Assembly: GCA_934675625.1 (NCBI GenBank)
Contig: CAKURH010000090.1
Location: forward strand, 1-15,801
Reading direction: 5' to 3'
Origin: an uncultured Kiritimatiellota bacterium
GTDB lineage: Bacteria; Verrucomicrobiota; Kiritimatiellia; RFP12; UBA1067
DNA: 15,801 nt
The notes under the pieces: model-generated
Database searches by the model: none
What the model saw: the letters and a program-made list of their open reading frames with translations, nothing else
Told to the model about the DNA's origin: nothing
In this document: piece after piece, positions 4,300 to 11,673 of the stretch
How the letters are laid out: every line of letters starts with the position of its first letter
Position numbering within the stretch: position 1 is the first letter of the stretch
Translations under genes and position numbers: made by a program

Positions 4300-5675
4300 A
4301 TGACATGAGCTCGATTCTCGACAAGATCGTTTCAGACCGCACGAAATACTCGTGCTCGGTGAAGACGCTCGGCCCCTGCACGATCCCCTCGCCCGTCAAG
4401 CTGGGGCAGTTCGTGCAGGACGGCGAGCGCATCTTCGCGACGGAGAACGAGTCCTACGCGAAGTTCGCCGAGACGAAGCTCGGCCACCAGCCGACGTTCG
4501 AGCGGGCGGGGCCGCGCGAGAGGATCTTCCACGACCCGAGCTGGACGCGCGTCGCGATCGTGACGGCGGGCGGGCTCTGCCCCGGCCTGAACACGGTCAT
4601 CAAGGGCCTCGTCGAGATTCTGGAGTTCGACTACGGCGTGAAGAACATCTACGGCATCCGCTACGGCTACGCGGGACTGAACCCGAAGTACGGCTACGAG
4701 CCGCTGATGCTCAACCCGGACAACGTGGACACGATCCACGAGCAGGGCGGGACGATCCTCGGGTCGAGCCGGGGCGCGCAGCCGACGGAGATCATGGTCG
4801 ACACGCTCGTGCGGATGAACATCAACGTCCTCTTCTGCATCGGCGGCGACGGCTCGCTCCGGTGCGCAAGCGACATCGCGACGGAAATCGCGCAGCGGGG
4901 GCTGAAGATCTCCGTCGTCGGCATCCCGAAGACGATCGACAACGACCTCGTCTTCATCGGCCGCAGCTTCGGCTTCGAGACGGCGGTCGCCGAGGCGGCC
5001 GAGGTCACGCGCAACGCACACGTCGAGGCGAAGGGCACGCCGCACGGCATCGGCCTCGTGAAGCTGATGGGGCGCGACTCCGGCTTCATCGCCGCCGCCG
5101 CGTCGATCGCGAACCCGAACGTCAACTTCTGCCTCGTGCCGGAGGTGAAGTTCGAGATGGAGGGGCCGCGCGGGCTGCTGACGGCGCTGGAGCGACGCTT
5201 CGCCGCCGGGAAGTCGCACGCGGTCATCGTCGTCGCAGAGGGCGCGGGGCAGGAGCTCCTCGCCGGCAGCGAGGAGCGTGACGCGAGCGGCAACGTCCTG
5301 AAGAAGGACATCGGCGTCTACCTGAAGAAGCGCATTTCGGAGCACTTCAAGAGCCGTGGCTTCGACACGAGCGTGAAGTACATCGACCCCAGCTACATCA
5401 TCCGCAGCTGCCCGGCGCGCGGCACGGACGCGATCCGCTGCTACAGCCTCGCGCGCGCGGCGGCGCACGCGGCGATGGCGGGGCGCACCGACTGCGTCGT
5501 CGGCAACCTCGGCGAAAGCTACGCGCTCGTGCCGATCGCGCTCGCGACGATCGAGCGCCAGAAGCTCGACATCGACGGCCAGCTCTGGCGGAGCGTGCTC
5601 GACGCGACGGGGCAGAACTTCTACTTCGACGGCACGCCGCGCGCAAAGGGCGCGGGCGACGCCTTCGCGCCGTGA
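4296..5675 (+). CDS. 6-phosphofructokinase, PPi-clade type with ATP-type residue (459 aa)
   Basis: The enzyme phosphorylates fructose 6-phosphate in glycolysis. Visible motifs are GGLCPGLN (residues 92-99), GSSRG (156-160), GGDGS (183-187), PKTIDND (211-217, Asp215 catalytic), LMGRDSGFIA and VPE. The long N-terminal extension and overall length fit the spirochaete/plant-like group rather than 320-aa E. coli PfkA. PPi-dependent enzymes usually have GGDD and PKTIDND; ATP enzymes have GGDG and PGTIDND. This protein has GGDG with PKTIDND, the combination known from trypanosomatid ATP-PFKs, so I infer ATP as phosphoryl donor. ATG 4296 overlaps the UXS stop; ATG 4305 is a plausible alternative with better spacing from AAGGA. 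Confidence 0.88.
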   Translation: MNDMSSILDKIVSDRTKYSCSVKTLGPCTIPSPVKLGQFVQDGERIFATENESYAKFAETKLGHQPTFERAGPRERIFHDPSWTRVAIVTAGGLCPGLNTVIKGLVEILEFDYGVKNIYGIRYGYAGLNPKYGYEPLMLNPDNVDTIHEQGGTILGSSRGAQPTEIMVDTLVRMNINVLFCIGGDGSLRCASDIATEIAQRGLKISVVGIPKTIDNDLVFIGRSFGFETAVAEAAEVTRNAHVEAKGTPHGIGLVKLMGRDSGFIAAAASIANPNVNFCLVPEVKFEMEGPRGLLTALERRFAAGKSHAVIVVAEGAGQELLAGSEERDASGNVLKKDIGVYLKKRISEHFKSRGFDTSVKYIDPSYIIRSCPARGTDAIRCYSLARAAAHAAMAGRTDCVVGNLGESYALVPIALATIERQKLDIDGQLWRSVLDATGQNFYFDGTPRAKGAGDAFAP

Positions 5676-5681
5676 GTGCCC

Positions 5682-5711
5682 TTGACAGGGTTGCGAGAAA
5701 AAGAGTATAAT
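5682..5711 (+). promoter_or_regulatory. gap promoter
   Basis: Consensus TTGACA (5682-5687) and TATAAT (5706-5711) are separated by 18 bp and sit just after the phosphofructokinase stop. This leaves a leader of about 55 nt. The strength suits a highly expressed glycolytic gene. I see no obvious structured regulator in the leader. Confidence 0.88.
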
Positions 5712-5773
5712 CCTACCCAAAATTTACGCAGAGGAAGGGTTCCGAAGCGGAAACAGAAAGGTTCAAAAAGAAA

Positions 5774-6790
5774 ATGGCTATCAAGATTGGCATCAACGGC
5801 TTCGGCCGTATCGGCCGCATGGTTTTCCGCGCGGCGGTTGAGAACTTCGACGATGTCGAAGTCGTCGGCATCAACGACCTGCTCGACCCGGACTACCTCG
5901 CGTACATGCTCAAGTTCGACTCCGTGCACGGCACGTTCAAGCACGACATCAAGGTCGAGGGCTCGACCATGATCGTCGACGGCAAGAAGATCCGCCTCAC
6001 GGCCGAGAAGGATCCGACCCAGCTGAAGTGGAACGAAGTCGGCGCCGAGATCGTCGTCGAGTCCACGGGCCTCTTCCTGACGGACGAGAAGGCGCGCCAG
6101 CACATCACGGCGGGTGCCAAGAAGGTTATCATGTCGGCGCCGTCGAAGGACGCGACCCCGATGTTCGTCTACGGCGTCAACCACACGACCTACGCGGGTC
6201 AGGACATCATCTCCAACGCCTCCTGCACGACGAACTGCCTCGCGCCGATCTCGAAGGTCCTCAACGACAATTTCGGCATCAAGCGCGGCCTCATGACGAC
6301 GATTCACGCCGCCACGGCGACGCAGAAGACGGTCGACGGCCCGTCCAAGAAGGACTGGCGCGGCGGCCGCGGCATCCTCGAGAACATGATCCCGTCCTCG
6401 ACGGGCGCGGCGAAGGCCGTCGGCAAGGTTCTCCCGGCGCTCAACGGCAAGCTCACGGGCATGTCCGTCCGCGTTCCGACGTCTGACGTCTCGTTCGTCG
6501 ACCTCACGGCCGAGCTCGAGAAGCCGGCGACGTACGAGGAGATTTGCGCGGCGATGAAGGCGGCGTCCGAGAAGTGCGTGTGCGAGGGCGGCCTCAAGGG
6601 CGTGCTCGGCTACACCGACGAGGCGGTCGTCTCGACCGACTTCCGCAACGAGTCCAAGACCTCGGTCTTCGACGTCAAGGCGGGCATCCAGCTCGATCCG
6701 ACCTTCGTCAAGGTCTGCGCGTGGTACGACAACGAGTGGGGCTACTCCAACAAGGTCGTCGAGATGGCGCGCGTCATCGCGGCGAAGTAA
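5774..6790 (+). CDS. gap: Glyceraldehyde-3-phosphate dehydrogenase, type I (338 aa)
   Basis: This enzyme oxidises glyceraldehyde 3-phosphate to 1,3-bisphosphoglycerate in the cytoplasm. The NAD-binding motif INGFGRIGR is at residues 7-15. GINDLLD follows, whose Asp favours NAD over NADP. The active site SNASCTTNCLAP places the nucleophile at Cys151, and the catalytic His lies in TTIHAATATQ. The substrate-binding region is GAAKAVGKVLPALNGKLTGM, and NEWGYSNKV is at the C-terminus. Length and start match the family. It has its own strong promoter and a strong terminator, so it is probably a monocistronic, abundant transcript. Its codon use (mostly third-position C/G) is more biased than in the neighbours, consistent with high expression. 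Confidence 0.97.
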   Translation: MAIKIGINGFGRIGRMVFRAAVENFDDVEVVGINDLLDPDYLAYMLKFDSVHGTFKHDIKVEGSTMIVDGKKIRLTAEKDPTQLKWNEVGAEIVVESTGLFLTDEKARQHITAGAKKVIMSAPSKDATPMFVYGVNHTTYAGQDIISNASCTTNCLAPISKVLNDNFGIKRGLMTTIHAATATQKTVDGPSKKDWRGGRGILENMIPSSTGAAKAVGKVLPALNGKLTGMSVRVPTSDVSFVDLTAELEKPATYEEICAAMKAASEKCVCEGGLKGVLGYTDEAVVSTDFRNESKTSVFDVKAGIQLDPTFVKVCAWYDNEWGYSNKVVEMARVIAAK

Positions 6791-6813
6791 GCGCATTCGC
6801 GTCTGTTGAAAAG

Positions 6814-6846
6814 TCGCCGTGGGGTCTTGCCCTGCGGCGATTTTTT
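6814..6846 (+). terminator. Rho-independent terminator of gap
   Basis: An 11-bp stem (6814-6824 with 6830-6840, containing two G-T pairs) around a 5-nt loop is followed by six T residues (6841-6846). It begins 23 bp after the gap stop. Its 3' half contains the -35 box of the pal promoter. Confidence 0.9.
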
Positions 6847-6856
6847 ATGCTATAAT
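6827..6856 (+). promoter_or_regulatory. pal promoter overlapping the gap terminator
   Basis: TTGCCC (6827-6832) lies in the loop and 3' arm of the gap terminator. TATAAT (6851-6856) follows with an 18-bp spacer that includes the terminator's T tract. The promoter starts the pal-tatB-tatC block. Confidence 0.75.
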
Positions 6857-6894
6857 ACGCTTCACAAATTTTATTCACCAAAGGAGCAATGACA

Positions 6895-7455
6895 ATGAAG
6901 TTCTCGACGGTTCTGGCTGTTCTCGCGGTTGCGCTCTGCGTGACGGGCTGCAAGTATGACAAGGCGAAGAAGGGCGCGAACACGGGCGCCGATGCGGCGA
7001 ATGCGTCCGACATCTCGACGACGGAGAGCGTCGAGACCGCCGATACCAACGCCTCCGAGGTTTCGCTGGCGGGCGCGAGCGAGGGCAAGTTTGAAGACCT
7101 CTATCGGCGTTGCGCCGATGTGGCGTTCAATCCGGTCTACTTCGGGTTCGACTCGACGGTCGTTCCGGCGGGCGAACTTGGCAAGATCGACGCCGTTGCG
7201 CAGCACCTGGCGTCGAACGCGGGCCGTGTCGTGGTCGTCGAGGGCAACTGCGACGAGCGCGGGTCGCACGAGTACAACATGTCGCTCGGCGAGAACCGCG
7301 CGATCATCATCCGCAACTACCTCGTCCAGAGCGGCATTTCGTCCGACCGCATCCAGACGCGCAGCTACGGCGCCGAGAAGCCGGCGGTCGAGGGCCATGA
7401 CGAAAGCGCCTATGCGCTCAACCGTCGCGGCGAGTTCGTGATCTTCCAGAAGTAA
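6895..7455 (+). CDS. pal: Peptidoglycan-associated lipoprotein (OmpA-like), Pal
   Basis: This is a lipoprotein of the outer-membrane inner face that binds peptidoglycan. The signal peptide MKFSTVLAVLAVALCVTGC has lipobox VTGC with Cys19 as the lipidated residue. An acidic, low-complexity linker (about residues 20-70) follows. Then comes an OmpA C-terminal domain with VYFGFDST, the Pal hallmark GNCDERGSHEYNMSLGENRA, RIQTRSYGAEKP and NRRGEFVI. I prefer ATG 6895 over 6889 because GGAG at 6883-6886 is 8 bases away from it and only 2 from the other. No tolB, tolQ, tolR or tolA is adjacent, unlike proteobacterial tol-pal operons. Here it is grouped with Tat translocase genes 6 bp downstream. Confidence 0.92.
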   Translation: MKFSTVLAVLAVALCVTGCKYDKAKKGANTGADAANASDISTTESVETADTNASEVSLAGASEGKFEDLYRRCADVAFNPVYFGFDSTVVPAGELGKIDAVAQHLASNAGRVVVVEGNCDERGSHEYNMSLGENRAIIIRNYLVQSGISSDRIQTRSYGAEKPAVEGHDESAYALNRRGEFVIFQK

Positions 7456-7461
7456 GGATAG

Positions 7462-7824
7462 ATGGCGTTCGCGCTCATCTTTGACAGCGTGGGGGCCGGC
7501 GAGTGGGTAGTCCTGCTCGCCGTTCTTCTCATCGTGATGGGGCCGAAGCGCCTGCCGTCCACGTTGCGCACGTTCGGCTCCTATTACGCGAAGTTCCGTC
7601 GCGCGGCCGAGAGCTTCAAGCGCCAGTTGCTGGAGATGGACAACGAGATCCAGCGCGAGGTCGCGAAGGTCGAGCAGGAAGTCGAGGAAGCGGCGCGCGC
7701 CGCCGAGCGCGAAGTCGAGGAGGCGACGCAGCCGGTCGACGAGACGCCGACAAGTTCGGCTTCCGATGCGGCGACGGCTTCGGCCGAGACGAAGGTTTCC
7801 GACGATGGCCATCAAGCTTCTTGA
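7462..7824 (+). CDS. tatB: Twin-arginine translocase TatA/TatB-family subunit (120 aa)
   Basis: A short periplasmic N-terminus with Glu14 precedes one transmembrane helix (WVVLLAVLLIVM), then the hinge GPKRLPSTLRTFG and an amphipathic helix (YYAKFRRAAESFKRQLLEMD). A long Glu/Ala-rich coiled coil and an unstructured acidic tail follow. The GPKRLP hinge and long charged tail favour TatB over TatA, but the families intergrade. It would form the substrate-binding complex with TatC in the inner membrane. AAGGA lies just upstream of the ATG. The 3' end overlaps tatC by 20 bp, so the two are translationally coupled. A separate TatA may exist elsewhere. Confidence 0.85.
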   Translation: MAFALIFDSVGAGEWVVLLAVLLIVMGPKRLPSTLRTFGSYYAKFRRAAESFKRQLLEMDNEIQREVAKVEQEVEEAARAAEREVEEATQPVDETPTSSASDAATASAETKVSDDGHQAS

Positions 7825-8572
7825 GAATCCGGACGCGCGGAACGATCCGCCGCAGCCGCTCATGGTGCACCTGCTCGCGCTCCGCGACATGATCGTGTTC
7901 GCGGGCATTTCCTGGGCGCTCGGCATGGTCATCGCAGGCGTCTTCGCGAACCAGATCCTGACGCTCCTCAAGTCGCCGGCGGCGGAGTTCCAGGGGCTTC
8001 TGCAGGTCGTCGGCATGACGGCTCCCTTTGACGTGTGGCTTTCGATCACGGTCTGGGGCGGCACGGTGCTGGCGTTCCCGCTCATGTCGTTCGCCGTGCT
8101 GCGTTTCGTCTTTCCCGCGCTGACGAACCGCGAGAAGTTCGTGATCCTTTCGGGCATCACGGCGGGCACGGCCCTCTTTCTCGTGGGCGGCGTCCTCGCC
8201 TACATGAAGACCGTGCCGCTGGTGGTCGTCGCGTTCCGGCAGATCGGCGACTGGATGGGCATTCCCCAGCAGATCATCACGATTGACACGTACGTGCCGG
8301 TCGTCCTGAAGCTGATCGTCGCGTTCGGCCTCGTCTTCCAGATGCCGCTCATCATCTTCGTCCTCGGCTGCTTCGGCATGGTGACGTCGAAGGGGCTGCG
8401 CGAGAAGCGGCGCGCGGCGATCGTCATCGCGTTCGTGCTGGCGATGTTCCTGACGCCGCCCGACCCGATGAGCCAGATTCTCATGGCGGTGCCGCTCTGC
8501 CTCCTCTACGAGCTCTCGATCTGGGCCGTGTGGCTGAAGGAGCGCGGCGGCTTCCGCAAGAAGTCCGCATGA
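7805..8572 (+). CDS. tatC: Twin-arginine translocase TatC (255 aa)
   Basis: TatC is the six-helix inner-membrane receptor for twin-arginine signal peptides. Visible family features are the N-terminal HLLALRD (residues 22-28), PAL-x3-E at 104-110, multiple hydrophobic helices, LREKRRAAIV and the sixth-helix motif LTPPDPMSQILMAVPL. The N-terminal motif is normally HLxELRxR. Here the Glu corresponding to E. coli Glu15 is Ala25, while the second recognition glutamate (E. coli Glu103) is kept as Glu110. I chose ATG 7805 because upstream residues of the longer frame are arginine-rich and unlike TatC. The gene starts within tatB and its stop overlaps the trkH start (ATGA). Confidence 0.93.
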   Translation: MAIKLLENPDARNDPPQPLMVHLLALRDMIVFAGISWALGMVIAGVFANQILTLLKSPAAEFQGLLQVVGMTAPFDVWLSITVWGGTVLAFPLMSFAVLRFVFPALTNREKFVILSGITAGTALFLVGGVLAYMKTVPLVVVAFRQIGDWMGIPQQIITIDTYVPVVLKLIVAFGLVFQMPLIIFVLGCFGMVTSKGLREKRRAAIVIAFVLAMFLTPPDPMSQILMAVPLCLLYELSIWAVWLKERGGFRKKSA

Positions 8573-9882
8573 CGAAACGCTCGTCCATCGCCGTCGGCTT
8601 CCTCGCGCTGATTCTCGTCGGCGCGAGTGCGCTTTCTACGCCTTGGGCGCGGGCGGACGGGCAGTGGGGCGCGTTCTCGTCCGCGCTCTTCACGGCGTGT
8701 TCGGCGGTTTGCGTGACGGGCCTGACGGTCGTGGACATCGCGCGCGAGTTTTCGCGCACGGGGCAGGTCGTCGTGCTGACGCTGGTGGAGATCGGGTGCC
8801 TCGGCCTCATGACGTGCGGCACGTTTCTGCTCGTCGCGATTGGCCGCCGCCTGTCGCTGAGCCGCGAGTTCTCGCTCATGAACGCCTATGGCGTCGCCGG
8901 GATCCATGGCCTGAAGGGCCTGATCCTCTGGGTCGTCGGGTCGATGCTCGTTCTGGAGGGCGTGGGCGCGGGGCTGCTTTATCTGCGGCTGCACGACTGG
9001 TTCCTGTCGGTGTTCTACGTGGTGATGAGCTTCTGCAACGCAGGGTTCGGCATTCTCCCCGGTTCGCTTGCGCCGTTCGCCGCCGACCCGTATGTGCTGG
9101 CCGTCCTTGCGGTCGAGTCGATCCTGGGCGGCATCGGGTTCCTCGTCCTCTACAACCTCTGCACATATCGCTTCCGGCGGCGCACGTCGGGCGGGCGCGG
9201 ACGCCTCTCGCTCCACAGCGCGGTCGTCCTGCGGTTCACGCTCTACCTGCTCGCGCTCGCGTTTCTCGCGTTTCTCGCGCTCGAATGGAACGGCGCGCTG
9301 AAGGACTTTGCGCCGCTCCAGAAGCTGTCTGTCGCGTTCTACCAGGCCGTGACGCCGCGCACGTGCGGGTTCACGGTTGTGCCAGTTGAGAGCCTGCGGA
9401 CACTGACGGTCAACGTCTGCGAGGCGCTCATGTTCATCGGCGGTGGCCCCGGCTCTTCTTCGGGCGGTATCAAGGTGACGACGCTTGCCGTCCTCGTCTA
9501 CACGCTGCGCGCGATGTGCCGGGGCGAGGACGAGACGGTCATTTCGCGACGGACGGTGCCGAACGACGTCGTCCGCGAGTCCATCGTCATCGTGAGCGTG
9601 ATGCTCGCGTTCATCTGGCTCGTCAATGGCGTGCTGTCGTTCACGGAGGCGGGGCGCGGCCTGAGCGGCGAGGCGCTTTTCTTCGAGGTGATCTCGGCGG
9701 TCACGACGACGGGCCTCTCGCTGGGCGACACGACGGCGCGGCTCTCGCCGACGGGGCGTGTCGTCATCATGTGCGCGATGTTCTTTGGCCGCCTCGGCGC
9801 GCTGACCGTCGTCATGATGATCGGCGACCGCGAGTCGAACCGCCGCGTCCGCTTCCCGACCGAAGAGCTGGTCGTCGGCTGA
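8569..9882 (+). CDS. TrkH/KtrB-family potassium uptake channel subunit (437 aa)
   Basis: This integral membrane subunit is a Na+- or H+-coupled K+ transporter built from four M1-P-M2 repeats. The four pore-loop filters are readable: SAVCVTGLTVVD, SFCNAGFGILPG, TPRTCGFTVVP and SAVTTTGLSLGD, each with the conserved Gly. GGGPGSSSGGIKVTT in the fourth-repeat region is also diagnostic. The length and the N-terminal LSTPWARADGQWG...ALFTACSA pattern resemble KtrB more than the longer TrkH. The regulatory RCK subunit (TrkA/KtrA) is not in the window and must be elsewhere if used. The start overlaps the tatC stop by 4 bp, implying co-translation within the envelope block. Confidence 0.92.
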   Translation: MTKRSSIAVGFLALILVGASALSTPWARADGQWGAFSSALFTACSAVCVTGLTVVDIAREFSRTGQVVVLTLVEIGCLGLMTCGTFLLVAIGRRLSLSREFSLMNAYGVAGIHGLKGLILWVVGSMLVLEGVGAGLLYLRLHDWFLSVFYVVMSFCNAGFGILPGSLAPFAADPYVLAVLAVESILGGIGFLVLYNLCTYRFRRRTSGGRGRLSLHSAVVLRFTLYLLALAFLAFLALEWNGALKDFAPLQKLSVAFYQAVTPRTCGFTVVPVESLRTLTVNVCEALMFIGGGPGSSSGGIKVTTLAVLVYTLRAMCRGEDETVISRRTVPNDVVRESIVIVSVMLAFIWLVNGVLSFTEAGRGLSGEALFFEVISAVTTTGLSLGDTTARLSPTGRVVIMCAMFFGRLGALTVVMMIGDRESNRRVRFPTEELVVG

Positions 9883-9900
9883 TGAAAAAGATCAGGTGCG

Positions 9901-10617
9901 ATGAATCTTCTTGACGTCACAGACCTGCATGTCCGCTACGGCTCCTACGAGGCCGTGAAGGGCGTTTCGTTCGCGCTTGCGAAAGGCGAAATCCTCGGCA
10001 TCGTCGGCGAGTCGGGGTCGGGCAAGTCGACGATCGCCAAGACGCTCGTCGGGTTGGAAAGGCCCTCGTCGGGCGCGATTCGGTTGGGCACGGGCGTTTC
10101 CCTTCAGATGATCTTCCAGGATGCCGTCGGGTCGCTGAATCCGCGCCTGACGGTGCGGCAGACGCTGAGGGAGATCGTCGAATTGTCGACTCGCCGACTC
10201 GGCGAATCGTCGAAAGGCGCAGACGGCACGATCCTCCGCCTTTTGGGGCAGGTCGGGCTCTCGGAGGCCGTCTTGGATCAGTATCCGCGCGAAATGTCGG
10301 GCGGGCAGTGCCAGCGCGTCTCGATTGCCCGCGCGCTTGCGACGCGGCCTGACATCCTTGTCGCGGACGAGCCGGTCTCGGCGCTTGACGTCTCCGTGCA
10401 GGCGCGCGTCCTGAACCTGCTGCGGGACCTGCGTCGCGAGACGGGACTGACGATTCTCCTGATCGCCCATGATCTCGCGGTCGTGAAGAACGTCTGCGAC
10501 CGGATTTGCGTGATGGCGCGCGGGCGCTTCGTCGATGTCGGCGAGACGGAATCGGTTTTCGCGCAGCCGACGAGCGACTACACGAAACGGCTGTTGGCTG
10601 CCGTGCCGAGGATCTGA
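9901..10617 (+). CDS. Oligopeptide/dipeptide-type ABC transporter ATPase (238 aa)
   Basis: Walker A GESGSGKST is at residues 35-43. The Q-loop region reads MIFQDAVGSLNPRLTV, the phrase typical of OppF/DppF proteins. The signature is MSGGQCQRVSIARAL, Walker B is ILVADEPVSALDVS, and the H-loop is LLIAHDLAVV. At 238 aa it lacks the C-terminal extension usual in OppF/DppF (about 320 aa). No permease, binding protein or second ATPase is adjacent, so its partners must be encoded elsewhere. Residues about 97-104 (STRRLGES) are encoded by an imperfect palindrome. The start lies 18 bp after trkH; mutY follows after 5 bp, suggesting one transcript. Confidence 0.9.
   Translation: MNLLDVTDLHVRYGSYEAVKGVSFALAKGEILGIVGESGSGKSTIAKTLVGLERPSSGAIRLGTGVSLQMIFQDAVGSLNPRLTVRQTLREIVELSTRRLGESSKGADGTILRLLGQVGLSEAVLDQYPREMSGGQCQRVSIARALATRPDILVADEPVSALDVSVQARVLNLLRDLRRETGLTILLIAHDLAVVKNVCDRICVMARGRFVDVGETESVFAQPTSDYTKRLLAAVPRI
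10188..10208 (+). repeat. Palindrome within the ABC ATPase gene
   Basis: GACTCGCCG and CGGCGAATC form a 9-bp hairpin with one mismatch around the loop ACT. It encodes part of STRRLGES in the variable stretch between the Q-loop and the signature motif. The frame is maintained. Confidence 0.6.
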
Positions 10618-10622
10618 CGAAA

Positions 10623-11582
10623 ATGAAAAAGCGAATGGAGATTGCCAAGACCCTGGAAACGTGGTTTGCGGCGGTGAAGCGTCCGATGCCGTGGCGGAAG
10701 AGCCCGACGCCGTATGTCTGCTGGCTGTCGGAGATCATGATGCAGCAGACGACCTACGCCTCGGTCTTGCCCTATTACGAGCGGTTCCTCGCGAAGTTCC
10801 CGACGGTCGAGGCGTTGGCGGCGGCGGACGAGAGCGACGTGCTGAAGGCGTGGGAGGGGCTGGGCTACTACGCCCGTGCGCGAAACCTCTTGAAGGCCGC
10901 GAAGGCGTTTGCGGCGTCTGGCCGCGCCGTCTGGCCGGACAGTGCGGCGGCGTGGGCGAAGGTGCCGGGCGTCGGCCCCTACACGGCGGCGGCGCTCGCG
11001 AGCGTCCTGCTCGGCGAACGCGTGCCGGTCGTGGACGGCAACGTCGCGCGTGTCTTCGCGCGTGTGTGGGAACTTGCGGACGACTTCAAGAAGCTGCCCG
11101 CGCGGCAGAAGCTGGCGGCGCGGCTGCAGTCCGAGATTGACCGTGCGGCCGTGCCCGGCGACTTCAACCAGGCGATGATGGAACTGGGCGCGCTCGTCTG
11201 CACGCCGACAAATCCGGCCTGTGCGGACTGTCCGCTCGCGGCGGTCTGCGGCGCGGCGCGGCACGGCATGCAGGCGGCGTTCCCCGTGAAGGCGGCCAAG
11301 AAGGAACTGCCCGTGCGGCGGATGACGGCCATTCTCGTGACGGATGCCGAGGGGCGCGTCCTTCTCGTGCAGAATCGCGCGGGCGGTCTGCTAAAGGGCC
11401 TGTGGGAACTGCCGGTCGTCGAGTCCGCCGGCGACCTCACGCAGGTCTTCTCGCATTTCCGGCTTGAGCAGCGGACGCTGAGGACGCTTCGGAGCGACGT
11501 GGCGTTCCGCGATCCGCGCGAAGTTCCGCTTACGACCGCCACGCGCAAGGCCCTCGTGACAGCGGGCGTACGAGCCGTGTAA
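10623..11582 (+). CDS. mutY: Adenine DNA glycosylase MutY (319 aa)
   Basis: MutY removes adenine mispaired with 8-oxoguanine. The catalytic Glu37 lies in EIMMQQT, and the catalytic Asp138 lies in VVDGNVARV with the same numbering as E. coli. The helix-hairpin-helix VPGVGPYTAAAL is at 114-125. The 4Fe-4S cluster cysteines are Cys193, Cys200, Cys203 and Cys209 (C-x6-C-x2-C-x5-C). A MutT-like C-terminal domain that recognises 8-oxoG follows (ILVTDAEGRVLLVQNRAGGL, then LKGLWELP and FSHFRLEQ). It is somewhat shorter than the usual 350 aa. ATG 10623 gives the expected N-terminus, while longer reading frames lie inside the ABC ATPase gene. Confidence 0.95.
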   Translation: MKKRMEIAKTLETWFAAVKRPMPWRKSPTPYVCWLSEIMMQQTTYASVLPYYERFLAKFPTVEALAAADESDVLKAWEGLGYYARARNLLKAAKAFAASGRAVWPDSAAAWAKVPGVGPYTAAALASVLLGERVPVVDGNVARVFARVWELADDFKKLPARQKLAARLQSEIDRAAVPGDFNQAMMELGALVCTPTNPACADCPLAAVCGAARHGMQAAFPVKAAKKELPVRRMTAILVTDAEGRVLLVQNRAGGLLKGLWELPVVESAGDLTQVFSHFRLEQRTLRTLRSDVAFRDPREVPLTTATRKALVTAGVRAV

Positions 11583-11607
11583 GGGGTTGGTTCATTGTCG
11601 GGCGCGT

Positions 11608-11639
11608 CGGTGGGCGGTTTGTCGCCCGTTGCGATTTTT
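11608..11639 (+). terminator. Probable terminator after mutY
   Basis: A 5-bp GC core (GGGCG/CGCCC, 11612-11616 with 11623-11627), extendable to 9 bp with G-T pairs, is followed three bases later by five T residues (11635-11639). It is weaker than the gap terminator. It overlaps the -35 region of the next promoter. Confidence 0.55.
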
Positions 11640-11647
11640 GGTATAAT
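11619..11647 (+). promoter_or_regulatory. Promoter of the zinc-ribbon gene
   Basis: TATAAT is at 11642-11647. The -35 is either TTGTCG (11619-11624, 17-bp spacer) or TTTGTC (11618, 18 bp), inside the loop and 3' arm of the preceding hairpin. A leader of about 20 nt with a GGGGAG Shine-Dalgarno site leads to ATG 11674. Confidence 0.72.
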
Positions 11648-11673
11648 GCGGACAAAAATAGGAAGGGGAGATC

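Noticed and set aside
4332..5720. Long - strand open frames opposite the phosphofructokinase, gap, trkH and priA genes
   Set aside because: They are products of strong third-position G/C bias, are Arg/Asp/Val-rich without motifs, and lie antisense to clearly conserved genes.
5712..5773. A riboswitch or attenuator in the gap leader
   Set aside because: The leader is short and A-rich with no stable paired structure that I could see.
11584..11595. A fourth copy of the GGTTGGTT motif (GGGGTTGGTTCA after mutY)
   Set aside because: Only the first half matches; the AACC half that makes the palindrome is absent.
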